From Buddleja alternifolia (lineage: Eukaryota; Streptophyta; Magnoliopsida; Lamiales; Scrophulariaceae), in NCBI GenBank assembly GCA_019426215.1, contig CM033393.1, forward strand, positions 50,284,645 through 50,348,644: a stretch of DNA of 64,000 nt, given 5' to 3'. This document shows positions 23,921 to 35,141 of this stretch, one piece after another. A model generated the notes under the pieces. That model had not been told where the DNA came from. It did not search any database and was given only the letters and a program-made list of their open reading frames with translations. The translations under genes and the position numbers were made by a program. Each line of letters opens with the position of its first letter. The stretch's first letter is position 1.

Positions 23921-24403
23921 GGTAAATTATTTTTTTAATACGTTAACTTGGTCTCTCTTGCATTTTAGTCCTTTAAGTTGATGTGTTGCAAAATTAATCC
24001 ATTATCTTCTGACTTTTTGTAATTTTAGTCATTTTATGCTTAAAAAATGGATAAATTTAGTCCGCCGATTTAGTGAATGGCATAGTCAATTGGTAAAACT
24101 TGGGAAATCTGGTTAGGTAGATTTCACTGCAATTTTAAATTTTGAAATGCGTAAAGTTATCTCTTTCATACAATAAAAAATTTGTGATTTTGTGCTTTTT
24201 AACTTCTAATTGATGATATCTAATAATAATGTGTGATGGTGGTATTGATGGATATCGACGGACTAAATTTACTAATTTTTTAAGCACAAAAAGACTAGAA
24301 TTACAGAAAGTCAGAAAATAACGGACCAATTTTGCAACGCGTCAACTTAAAGGATTAAAACGCATGAGAGGCCAAGTTAACGGAATAAAAAAGTAATTTT
24401 TCC
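23921..24403. mobile_element. Element with long (about 140-bp) inverted repeats
   Basis: The left arm (about 23921-24075) and right arm (about 24262-24403) are near-complementary over 140 bases, with matching phrases such as 'ctttaagttga' and 'tcaacttaaag'. The flanks 'tacacttacca' and 'tacacttgtca' match at 9 of 11 positions, suggesting an old MULE-like target duplication. It begins about 220 bp upstream of the WAT1 copy 2 start codon. Confidence 0.7.
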
Positions 24404-24446
24404 TACACTTGTCATATAATTGGTAATTTATTATTAAAAATACACA

Positions 24447-24880
24447 CACTACAACAAAAAGCAATATTTTTGACAAAATTGAAAGTGACAATGTTAAAGT
24501 TGTCACTAAATATATATAATGAATGACAATAATTTTTGCATTGTCACAAAAAGAATTTTTAATGACAAAAATTTCTTTAAAATTGTCACTATTGACAATT
24601 AGTGACATATATATAGTGACAACACAAAAAGAGTGACAACTATAATTGTTGTCACTAAGTTATCACTAAAGGTGTGTCACTAATTGTCAATAGTGGCGAC
24701 AAATTCCTTATTACTAAGTATCAAGAGTGACAACTTTTATACAAATTTTGTCACTATTAAACATGTAAAACATATTATTGTGACAAAACAAAAAATCTTG
24801 TCACTAAAAATTTACAATTAGTGACATTTTTTACATTGTCACTTGACATTTTGTCATTAATGCATTATTTTTTTGTAGTG
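24447..24880. mobile_element. Miniature CACTA transposon
   Basis: It starts CACTACAACAAAAAG and ends TTTTTTTTGTAGTG, the CACTA-superfamily termini. The 3-bp flanks ACA (24444-24446 and 24881-24883) are identical. The interior of about 400 bp is packed with both orientations of a short motif (TTGTCAC and GTGACAA), as expected for subterminal transposase-binding repeats. No coding capacity. Confidence 0.88.
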
Positions 24881-24883
24881 ACA

Positions 24884-25734
24884 TGGGTTTGGCCGAGTCG
24901 GAAACGGATTAGAATTTCCGGTGTGAGAGAATGTCCAATGAGATGATTTTTTGCACCAACCTACGCATGGAAGAATACCCACGAGCTCAACGAGGGACCG
25001 CGACTATGTACATTATTGAAAGACGAAAAAGACAAATTAAATTCTGGAAATATATTGAAAGTGTAATCTGATTTTTATTTATTTTTTGGAAACCGGTAAG
25101 CGTTGAGTGGACCTGATTTTCATTGGACATATGTTGAACTGAATGCCCATGCAAGAAAGTAGACAGCTTATGATCCTTATGATTAATTAACAATTAAGCC
25201 TATTTCAAATGATACAATTGATAACTTCATACTTTAAATTTTTTGGATTCGGATTCACCAAAAGTTTAAGTAGTATATACCTATTTCGAAAGCTGTTAAT
25301 GATTGCTTGTTACTGATTATTAATACTGATTCAAAAAAAAAAGAAAGAATTTTTTTTAGTGATTATTAATGTAACGCTTAAATTATTGTTTAAATAATAC
25401 TATTTTTAGTTAAATATTGAACACTGTTTAGTCGTTTGACTATAATTAACGTGATTTTGTACATATAATTTTCACAATGACATGGATTATGGATAAATAT
25501 ATTGATTGGCCGTAGCTGTCCTAAAGAAGACCATTGGGCTTTATCAATGGCCAAATTGTTTGGAGCTTTAGATTGGCCCTATGGACATGAGTTGGGTTTT
25601 GAGGCGTAAGAAAATAGGATTTACAATACAGGCCCGTCAAAGCAGGCCCATGTTTGTTTTTATGGCCCATTCCTCATCTTGTGCCTATTAACGAATTTGA
25701 CAGGTTTTTTGTTGGGGTTTTTTTTAGCTCAAGT
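24884..25734. other. Non-coding spacer
   Basis: No gene recognised. At 25515-25670 several GGCCCA/TGGGCC motifs occur ('cattgggctt', 'gcaggcccat', 'atggcccatt'), a motif common in plant promoters, but no gene start follows. Confidence 0.45.
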
Positions 25735-26362
25735 AGGCTTTTGCCTTTGATCAGGCCGGTATAATTTGGCAGGGACGCAATGAGGCGATATGTGTAGTCT
25801 GGAAGAAACCAGAGCCTGGCGTCATGAAGTTGAATGTGGACGCAGCCGTCACATCGAATAGAAGAGAGGGTAACCAAGATGGGATAGGTGGTGTGATCCG
25901 TGATAATCACGATGAATGGATTGAAGGGCTTCGAGGTTTAACTCAGGAGAGCACCCCTTTGGGCGCGGAATTGCATGGCATCCTTGTGGGCTTAAATGTT
26001 GCTTGGAATTGAGGATTGCAAATTTGGAACTAGAAACATATTGTGGTGATGCATGTTGGAGCATTGCGGAGGCAAGCTACGTGCACCGACATATTGCTCT
26101 AATCAATGATATAAGAGATGATTGATCGAAATTGACAATGCAAGGTTTCTCAGATTCCAAGAGAAGCTAATATAGTTGCAGACCAATTGGAAAAGGATAG
26201 TATGCACCAAGCTATGACGAGTATCCGAGCACCTTACAACACGCTTTGGGAGAGTTACGAACAAGATATGCTAGGTGTTGAATGGTCTAGAGAGTTAGCT
26301 ATTAGTCCAGGTTTGTCGGACTACTAGACTAGGGTCTCCCCTTTCATTCCATGAAAAAAAAA
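25735..26362 (+). pseudogene. Relic of a LINE RNase H domain
   Basis: The plus strand encodes part of a plant non-LTR-type RNase H domain (RVT_3 style): a VKLN-type start (MKLNVDAAV), a G-GGVIRD motif (GIGGVIRDNHDEW) and ELHGILVGLNVA at 25824-26012. A stop follows, then out-of-frame remnants ending near PREANIVADQLEK (about 26158-26200). An A-run at 26354-26362 may be the remnant of a poly-A tail. Stops and missing pieces show it is dead. Confidence 0.75.
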
Positions 26363-26385
26363 GGGTCAGCCGGCCCTGTTGACAC

Positions 26386-26652
26386 CTTCAAACTGAAAAC
26401 AATCTCTTTAAAATATAAAATTATAAATACACTCTTCAGATTATTTTCCATGTATCATAATATACAACTTTTGTTAATTCTATATAACTAATTATCTATT
26501 ATAATTCTTTGGAAAAATTACACCTTCAAACTGAAAACAATCTCTTTAAAATTATAAAATTATAAATACACTCTTCAGATTATTTTCGAGGTATCATAAT
26601 ATTACTACTTTTGTTAATTCTGTATAATTAATTATCTATTACAATTCTTTGA
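26386..26652 (+). repeat. Tandem duplication of a MITE flank
   Basis: Two units of about 133 bp (about 26386-26519 and 26520-26652) share 'caccttcaaactgaaaacaa' and 'ctcttcagattattttc'. Each ends in the 9-bp target-site sequence (TAATTCTTT or CAATTCTTT) followed by the first bases of the neighbouring MITE (GGAAAAATTACA or GAAAAAATTACA). The duplication therefore probably happened after the MITE inserted and copied its left border. Confidence 0.82.
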
Positions 26653-26905
26653 AAAAATTACACACAGACCCCTAACTTATTATATAATTACTAGAATCTC
26701 CCATCACTTATTGAAAATTACCAACACACCTCAAGAGGTCTATTTATAAGGTTTATAGGGGGTAAAATTGTAAGAAATTTTAAACATACAGGGGGTATAA
26801 TTGTAAAAAATCACTAACATAAGGGGGTGTGTTGATAATTTCAAATAAATAAGGGGGATTTTGGCAATTACATAATAAGTGAGGGGGTCGAAGTGTAATT
26901 TTCCC
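26651..26905. mobile_element. MULE-type MITE with 9-bp target duplication
   Basis: Ends GAAAAAATTACACACAGACC and 'gaagtgtaattttccc' are inverted repeats. The flanks CAATTCTTT and TAATTCTTT match at eight of nine. The interior shares phrases with 18220-18472, such as 'ggtctatttata' and 'taattgtaa'. Confidence 0.82.
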
Positions 26906-27194
26906 TAATTCTTTTTATTCACTTGAACATAAGAATTTCTACAGTAAACTCGTTATTCGTACATACATAATAAAAAATGAGACATTTTGTACCAAGGGGA
27001 AAAAAATTAAAATTGCCCACACAGGATTACAGGAATATCCTACTATTTAGATGGAAACCATCAATTTAAGTGCCCATTTTGACAACAAAATAAATACTAT
27101 GCATATTGTATAAGTATTTAAATATGTATACTAGCTGTGCGTATCCTTTGACACTTTTGAGTGACTATGCATCCACACTGGTGCAAACTAGTGT

Positions 27195-27535
27195 AAACGA
27201 GCTGAGTTGAACCGAACGAAATGTTGTTCAAGCTTTTTTGAAATATAATCGAGCTTCAAAATTTGTGTTTGAGCTTGTTTGATTAGTAATAGAGCCGAGC
27301 TCAAACGAGCTTTAATTGAGTCGAACACGAATCGAGCTCGAGTAGTTTGATTTTTTTATACATATTTTTATTATTTTTTACTAATCGAGCCGAGCTCGAG
27401 CCGAGTTTCAAATTTTATCAAACACAAAAAGTTGTTCAAGCTTGGTTTGATAAGTTAACGAACCGAGCTCAAACAAGCTTTTAGCGATCGAGCTCGAGTC
27501 GAATATCGAGTAGTTTGGTTCGTCTGTCACCCCTA
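27195..27535. repeat. GAGCTCGA-rich dispersed repeat
   Basis: Dense in GAGC, GCTC and CGAGCTCGAG motifs, with rough inverted symmetry ('gttgttcaagctt' occurs in both halves; the outer ends are 'gagttgaaccgaacg' and 'tttggttcgtctgtcacccc'). It resembles a common plant hAT-like MITE class with AGGGGTG ends, but I could not find a target duplication. Confidence 0.5.
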
Positions 27536-27569
27536 CTAATGACGTCTTGTATGCCATAATTGGACATTT

Positions 27570-29968
27570 TCATTTCTGAAGAGTACTATAATTTTTGTTT
27601 GAACCCGAATCGTCTTTAATTGAAGCAATGTAGCTTGTTAAGAGCGGGGCATCGATCACATCATAAGACAATGATTCCACGTTATAATCTTCTTCTGATA
27701 TTTCGCTAATGTCATCTCTCCTTTTTCCAAATACGACAGCGTAGAATCCCATCGAAATAATTAAGGATCCAATTACACTACACAAATCAAAAATAATAAT
27801 GTGTAACCATGAATCATAATAGAAGACAAGATGAATATATATTATATATAAATATATATATACATATATTATTTTTTACCTCCCAAGAGAGAGATCATCA
27901 CCAAGGAACAACACACCCAAAAAGGCTGCAATTGCAATTGATAATGGCTTGAACATTCCAACATAAACAGGACCTTTTATCCTTAAACCCCACGTACGAA
28001 CAATTGTACCAAGTCCTGACCCTATTAGTCCCTAATATATGTAACAATTGATAGTTAGTTAGGAAATACGAATTTCAATATATGTATATGTATGTATATG
28101 GTGTCTTACTGAGTATAAGATTGAATATAATTGTACATCAGCCGGCACCTTCCAAGCACGCAAATTTGGTGCAAAGTAAATAGCCACTGGCAGAGATACA
28201 ATGCAAGATGATACGTTGTAGAAAAACACTAATATAAATTCTGCTGGATACTCATTCACAAATTTAGCCTGCATTTATTATAAGCAAAAAATGATTAATT
28301 CGGGTTCGGCCAAACACAAATCTAGCAATAAGTTTCTTCAATAATGAAAATTAAATAAAACTTATGGTAAATTTGAAATTAGGAATTAAAGATGTTACCT
28401 GGGTTGTATCCCAAATGGAGAGTATAATATAGGAAGCGGAAAGGAGAGCCCCTCCGAAGAGCCAATTTGATTGAGAAGAAGTGTGTAACAGAGGTAGAGT
28501 TAACGTTTGATAATGATGTGTAGATATCAAAATTGGGCCTTTGTAAAGCACTGCAACTAAAGCACCTGATATCGATACCAATGTGCCTATTATTTTGGCC
28601 TGCCCACTTATACTTCTCACTTTTAGCTTTTCCATCCTAACAAAGAATAAATTGGATCGGGTGAGAATGACTAGACGTGGTAAATGGGCGGGTTCGAATG
28701 GGTCGAATTGGATTGGATCCAAGCTAATGAACTCGTAACGGATTGGGTTCGGTTCGGTTAAGTCCAATTGTTTTTTTTGGTAAGAGGTTAAGTCCAATTG
28801 GGTCATATATAATATCTTCTCTTTTATACTTTACCCTCTAAAATCCAATCTCACAAATCTGCCCGTCTATTAGGGTTTTGGAATTTTGGTTTAGGATAGA
28901 ATGGTCAATAACAAATATAGATAGCAAATATGTCTTTTAAAACTATCTAAGAAATTAATATAATAATAATAATAATAAGTTGCTTAATAAATAACAATTA
29001 AATATAAATACTATATTTTAATAAGTTAATCATTATATTAGAAGAAGAAACAAACTCAAATTTGTCTTGACATTTCTGCAACAAATTGGTTTCATGTGAT
29101 CGAATTCAAATCACTCACGCTATCGGTGAATTATTCTTAGAGGAATGGTATAAACCAACTCTTATATGTCACCGATTTTTCACTTCCTCTAGTTTTGGTA
29201 AGAAATCACTTGCAATTAATTAATTTTAATGGATTAATTAAGGGGTGGTGACAAGCGGTGGTATAAAATCGGTGGTCATAGTTTCGTGACTAACACAATA
29301 TGACAATAACATACATTTTAATACTTTAATATATACGTGATTAGTTTTATGTGATCAAACCCCGTTTTAAACTCGTACTGAATAAAAGAATAAGAGTAAG
29401 ATGAAAAGGGGAAAAAAAGGAGAAATAAAGGACCTGAAGATAATGGCGAGGATAAATGAAGTAGCAGGAGTAAGATTGCATAAGGCTGCAGCTAGAGTTG
29501 GATTGCTGTACGAGATTCCGCTATAAGCCAAACTTTGCGATATATACCTACATATATATATATATATATATATATTCATACAAACAAGTGAACAACATAT
29601 ATAACTTAGATATAACCAACATATGTAAAATTTCCATACCCCAGTACCCCAAGAAGACAAAATTTTGCCATGACGACAATCGTAAAGGGGGGAAGCGCTT
29701 GTTTTCTGCAAAATACATATAAAAATTAGAACAAAAGGAGGCTTTTTTGGATTTTGTAAATATTGGTTTACCTGTGGAAAAAGTAGGCAAGAGGGAGAAT
29801 TAGGAGAGCAGAAATGGCGTAAGAATATGTCATGAAAATATGGTAGCTCAGACCCTTTACCACGGCGGCCTTGTAAATGGTGGTCAGCCCCACCGTTACA
29901 CTTTCCGCCGCCACCATTCCGGTGAACGGAAGCACTTCCCGGTAGCAGTAGTCCCTCCGCCTCGCCAT
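27570..29968 (-). CDS. WAT1-related EamA-family transporter (array copy 3)
   Basis: Seven exons, right to left: 29772-29968, 29640-29705, 29434-29547, 28399-28636, 28110-28268, 27880-28031, 27570-27777. They give 377 residues, all with GT-AG borders. A membrane transporter of two EamA repeats (about ten helices); the substrate is not predictable from sequence. Exon 1 carries [19 protein letters not shown] and [15 protein letters not shown], exon 5 [15 protein letters not shown], exon 6 [20 protein letters not shown], exon 7 the last helix ([18 protein letters not shown]). The tail of about 45 residues is acidic ([13 protein letters not shown]) and longer than in copies 1 and 2. It sits 3.9 kb downstream of copy 2's start and shares strand and intron phases with it, so tandem duplication is the obvious origin. 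Confidence 0.92.
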
Positions 29969-31035
29969 CGATCTCTCTCACACAATTTATTCACTGATAT
30001 ATATATAGAATTCTTTTTGGTTGGGGTACGAAAGGGCGTGCTTTACTAAATTCTCTGTATTTATTAGTTTTGTATGGCCCCGTTTCTTTCATAAATTAAA
30101 TAAATTGGACATGGTACTACAAATCAATCTTCTGAAAATCGGACTGAACATCGAAATGACAAAGTGATCGAGTCACGGGTCACCGGTTCAACCGTTGGGT
30201 CAATTGCTGTTGAACCGGTGACGTCATAATTATGTCATAAATATTATTTATTATATTAAATATATTATTACATAGTAAAAATAATAAATATATATATAAA
30301 TATCATATATTTTGAATTATATATTATAATATAAAATCAAAGCAAATTAAATAGACTAATTACCGATATAAAAAAAAAAACAATATAAATCAACTTGACA
30401 CCATGTGTTCTTCTATTCACCATCATAACACTACAAAAGAAAAATTCATAAAAAGAAAAACACTACAAAAGAAAAAAAGAAAAAAAAGGAGTATATAAAT
30501 GCAAGAGGGACCATTTAAATAAAAAACTGTAGTTATATATATATAATTTGCAGTTTGGTGATACCTCTCACAAATTTCCTGATCACCTATAACGTACGTG
30601 TTTATATATATATTTTTATTATTAATAACCACATGCGGATTTTATTATATTTATATTTTTATCTATCTATACTATTTATTATTAATAATAAAAATATAAT
30701 AAACTCTTTTCGGATTTATATCTTTAATCTAATTGAATATAACAAACTAACACAACAAATAGTAAATCTTAAATTGAATAATGTTAAAATTGTTCGAAAG
30801 ATCACATGATGTGTTCCTTCAAAGATGACGTATATACTATTAGGAACTTAAATAAAAGGAGGAAAGTTTTAGTTATGGTAACAGCAAGTTAACTCAAGTT
30901 GCATTATATGTAAATATATATAAGACATATACTTGCACTTTGCTCTTAAATTATTGTAGGACCCTAGTCAAGGCGTACATATTTAAGTTATAGAACACCT
31001 TATCAGATCTTATCATGTTCCTATATATATATATA
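29969..31035. other. AT-rich spacer upstream of WAT1 copy 3
   Basis: This contains the promoter region of copy 3, but no specific motif stands out. Two CACTACAAAAGAAAA phrases (30429 and 30461) look like isolated CACTA-type termini without a partner end. No gene seen. Confidence 0.45.
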
Positions 31036-31312
31036 TATTTTTTATTTTATTTTATTTTTTTAAGATCAATCCAGCAGCTTTCCATTAACAAAGACAAAAT
31101 CACACGCATCTAAGGTAGAGAGGTCCCATCAAACTCCATCAAAATCGAAATGAAGATATATTTAGTCTATCTATTTTAAGGATTCCAATTATTTTCCCTT
31201 TAATATCATCAGGATCAAGAGTAACAAAACTTGAGCAGTGGCATGCTTGTTTAGCAAAAAAATCGGCAGCCTGATTTCCTTCACGGTAAATAATGCAATT
31301 AACATTTACACT
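31036..31312 (-). pseudogene. 5'-truncated LINE, RNase H 3' end
   Basis: On the minus strand, from about 31312, a frame reads the end of a LINE RNase H domain with the signature REGNQAADFFAKQA, followed by a stop, a short 3' untranslated part and an A-rich tail (T-rich on the plus strand at about 31040-31062). Only the last quarter or so of one domain remains, as expected for a 5'-truncated L1-type insertion. Confidence 0.72.
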
Positions 31313-32099
31313 TCATGCTATTTTAGTATGTGAAGCACTCTTATAACATGCATTTTAATCAACACAATCGAAATCGTAATTATGAATTTCGTAATTTCAC
31401 TGACCCATTTCTTTTTCATCCCCATGCATGCTTGGACCCGCTTGAAGAAAAAGATAAATCTGAAACAGAAAAAAGAAAGGTTTATTTTATTTCTATATAA
31501 AAGAATAAAGGAGTTTTATCTTATTTTATCCTTTTCAAGATATTAGTTAATATTTCCTTCTTTCTTTCTTTTTGGCTCCATTGATAATTATGTTGCACTC
31601 AGTTTCCTTGTCTATAGTAAATTAATTATTCCACGCGTCGCCTAAATATCATCTTTTGTCATGGGAACACGTAAACAATCATAGAGGCAATGACCCCAAG
31701 ATGATGGGTTTTCATTGCTTTACCACAAAAAAAAAAAAAAATGATGGCTTTTCATTATGTCCTTTCAAGTTTCAATATTGGGCGAGTGTTGTATGAATAT
31801 TGGACTCTAGAATATGCCGGCATCACAAAATTGAAGGGATAATAGGTCTGACAAGTGGTTAGGTAAGGTTAGAGTAAATGAAAAAAATTAATATTCTCGT
31901 TACTTATTATTTTGAGTTTTGATTTGATCATTTTCTGGCCACTTTTGTTTGGCCAATGTGGCATTTACACTGCACATGACTTATTCCAGGGTTAGGTTTG
32001 TCTTTTTATTTCATTTTATTCCCTGTACACCAAATTTTTGTGTCACTTTAATCCCTGGTCAACATTTAATCCCACACCACAAATGGACTTGTACAAGCA
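31313..32099. other. Non-coding spacer
   Basis: No gene seen. A short phrase ('atgatggsttttcatt'-like) is duplicated on either side of an A15 run near 31700-31760. Confidence 0.4.
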
Positions 32100-32330
32100 A
32101 TTCCGAGACAATGAGACATTTAGTCCTGTTGTGAAGATTGTTAGAGTCAGAACTATCCTTGCCTTGGCTACTATTAATACCTGGTCTTTGACATAAATGG
32201 ATGTTACCGGTGCATTTCTTTAAGGAGATCTGTCATGGTTCTTCCAGATGGATTTGTCACTAAGGGGGATATATAAATGAAATAGCTTGGAAGAAAAAGC
32301 TCAAATGGCCTATATGCTCTTGTCAAACTG
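32100..32330 (+). pseudogene. Fragment of a copia reverse transcriptase
   Basis: The plus strand encodes recognisable copia RT pieces: NETFSPVVKIVRVRTILALA, then a W...MDVTGAFL segment at about 32119-32220, interrupted by stops and followed by decayed sequence. No LTRs are adjacent. Confidence 0.72.
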
Positions 32331-33178
32331 TCTTAACAAATAAACGAGTATTTTTTAAAAAAAAGTTTTGAAATATTAAAAGACCAATTTGTCCCTCTAA
32401 GGTTTATGTGTTTCCGAAATTATCTTCAACTCTTCAAAAACTAATAATAATAGTAACTGAGAAATGGGGAAAAATCCCCCACTAGTCGAATTTTTCAAGA
32501 ATAATCACAAGTATTTTGTATGATTACATATATGAACATTATTATTGTCTCAAAACCCGGGAGTTGTTTAAAGTGACGTGAAATGACTAGCATTGTGCAT
32601 ACTTAGTGGCCTACATAATTTGGACCTCCATCGAATTCACTTGATTTATTTGGTATGTATGTTGCAAATAGGATTTCATCATTTTATAATAAGTGGTCCC
32701 AATGATCCAATCTGTATATGAAGGAGATCATTTGTCATCAAATTATGATATGTTGATTAATAATTGAACCAACTTCTGGATTTGATGATTCATATATATA
32801 TATATATATGGATGAAACTACAAAAAAGGGTAGATGTGGAGAAGCACTAGAAGCAAGTCCCCATGTTAGATTTCAATGTGAATATAAGTAGGTAACCTAG
32901 GCTTTTGTTTTGTCAACACTCGACAGAAGGAAATTACCAAAACAAAGGAAAAAAAAACACTCGCAGAAGGTACGCTTAATACACTTAGTTATATTTATAC
33001 GTCATACTTTAAAATGGCAATAAAATAGGGAGACAAATGGACCAATGGCAATTATACACTTACAATAGCCAACAAAATTCGGTCCTCCGATGTTGATTTA
33101 CTGTTTAATGTGCTTTGGTTGAAGACATTAGATCGATTGTTTCGACTTTGTTTAGTCTATTTCTTTTATCTTCAGTCA
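32331..33178. other. Non-coding spacer
   Basis: No gene or complete element recognised. A short TA microsatellite occurs near 32795-32808. Confidence 0.4.
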
Positions 33179-33188
33179 TTCATAAAAC

Positions 33189-33384
33189 TTTTTTTTTTTT
33201 TAAAGAGCGATTACAATATCATATTATATCGATTGCAAAAAAATCTATTACAAGAAAGCATCGTTAGCAAATACAATCATAAGCTATTAACTATTACAAA
33301 TTAACTACCAACTAAGTAGAGAAAACACCCATATACATCAGTAGGAGTAGAACCCACAACCTCTTGGTTATGGAGCCTCAATCC
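33189..33384 (-). mobile_element. SINE with perfect 10-bp target duplication
   Basis: Identical flanks TTCATAAAAC (33179-33188 and 33385-33394) bound 196 bp. On the minus strand it starts GGATTGAGGCTCCATAACC, contains a box B-like GGTTCTACTCC (one base from consensus), and ends with an A-tail (poly-T on plus at 33189-33201). The box A region is weaker than in the SINE at 6217-6428. The body ends share 'ttgtaat...ttgcaat' phrases with that copy. Confidence 0.82.
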
Positions 33385-33895
33385 TTCATAAAACGTTTAG
33401 GTAATCATATTGCGCATTTTTAACTAGGGCGACGCTTTTGAATCAAGAGTGTTTTTCGTCCATTTTGTGACTGATAATTTGTTTGTTGACATTATTGGTG
33501 TTTAATATAATAATAATATCATCTTTTTCTAAAAAAGAAATAGCCTGCTACGATTTGGATTACTTTTTTGGTCATTATATTGAAAATTAACACACATAGC
33601 AAATGTATAAATAATTAATTTCTCCAAGTACAGGAAATCTATTGTCATTGCATACAAGATAAACAAATTAAGCCATAATTCCCTACTATAATTCCTATCA
33701 TTTCATATAGATTCATATCATGGACGATATAGTAGTCCGATCCAATGATAGTTCTGGTACTTTGCAAACAGATAAATCGTGCACACGAACTTAATATATA
33801 TGAGAGAGTTGAGGGACCAGTCTTGATTCCCTTGAAAAAATAAATACATAATGAAACCTCCTTCATGAAAATAAAATAAATTTATGAATCATAAC

Positions 33896-34647
33896 CATGG
33901 TCTTAAATATTCTCCGAAACCTCGAAATTTAGACCGAAATTTCGGATTTCCGGGGGTTTCGAAGCGAAATCCCATCATCGATCCAATTTTGTAGAATATC
34001 TATCCATATTTTCGATATTTCCCGATATTTCATGAAATCTTGAATTCTTAATAAAATTACTTTGTTAAATATCTCCCGAAATATCCCGAAATTTTCTGAA
34101 ATATCCCGAAATTTCGACCATACTCAAATATTTCAAAATTTAAAACAATGTGGTTTTAAATGATGATTTGTATTAAAATTGTGGTATTTTGTTTTAATAA
34201 AGCTTCTAGGAGATTTGGTTATTACTTTACTCTCAAATCATATTTATTTTATATTTTTCACTATAGATTTTAATCATACTACTTGACAAAATGCACTATA
34301 CATACATTATATATACAATATTATTTATATAAAAGATGCATAATTATAATATTTACAGTTACACAAAGTTTCGTTGTAAGTTTCCAACTATTTCTATAAA
34401 TATCCATAATTTATTTAAAATCGAAATCAAAATTTTGAATATCCCTGAAATTTTCAACGAAATTTTCGCATAATTATAATATTTAAAGTTACACAAAGTT
34501 TCGTTGTAAGTTTCCAACTATTTCTATAAATATCCATAATTTATTTAAAATCGAAATCGAAATTTTGAATATCCCTGAAATTTTCAATTAAATTTTCGTA
34601 AATTTACTATCCCGATATCGATATCGATACCGAAATTTAATACATTG
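33896..34647. mobile_element. hAT-type MITE with perfect 8-bp target duplication
   Basis: Flanks ATCATAAC (33888-33895 and 34648-34655) are identical. The ends CATGGTCTTAAAT and ATTTAATACATTG are short inverted repeats starting CA. The interior is rich in CGAAATTTCGG-type motifs and contains a 130-bp tandem duplication (34338-34467 and 34468-34597). It ends about 120 bp downstream of the stop codon of WAT1 copy 4. Confidence 0.82.
34338..34597 (+). repeat. 130-bp tandem duplication inside the hAT MITE
   Basis: Two units both starting 'gcataattataatattta' and differing at only a few bases, so this duplication is young relative to the rest of the element. Confidence 0.88.
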
Positions 34648-34775
34648 ATCATAACAACACTTGATGCTTCGGTATATAGCCCTTATAAAACTTGGCCCAA
34701 CTTTCGTGGCTTGATGGGCCTTTACTGAATTTGAAGTTTAGGCCTTCTATAAATTCGAAAGTCTTGTATTTGGCG

Positions 34776-35108
34776 CTATGCACCTGCATTTTCGTTGGTC
34801 GAATGTTTTAAGAGAGGGACTATTGCATCAGAATTAGATGATTCCAGTCTATTATCTTCATCTTCATCAGATGTCTCGCTAATCTCTTCTTTGAATTTCG
34901 CCCACATAACCGTGTAAAAGCCCATCGAAATAATTACCGACCCGATCACACTACAAAATAACACATTTATTTGTGATATTAATGAGTTGTTCAGGTTATT
35001 TAATACTCCCGAGACCAGAGACGGAGCTAGGGGGGCATGATGGGGCCGTCGCCCTCACTCAATTATTAAAAAAAATAAATTAGTGATTCAAATTTTTTAT
35101 AAAAAAAT

Positions 35109-35141
<33 letters not shown>

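Noticed and set aside
30429..30480. CACTACAAAAGAAAA occurring twice, as a CACTA terminus
   Set aside because: No opposite terminus or target duplication nearby; it could be low-complexity coincidence.
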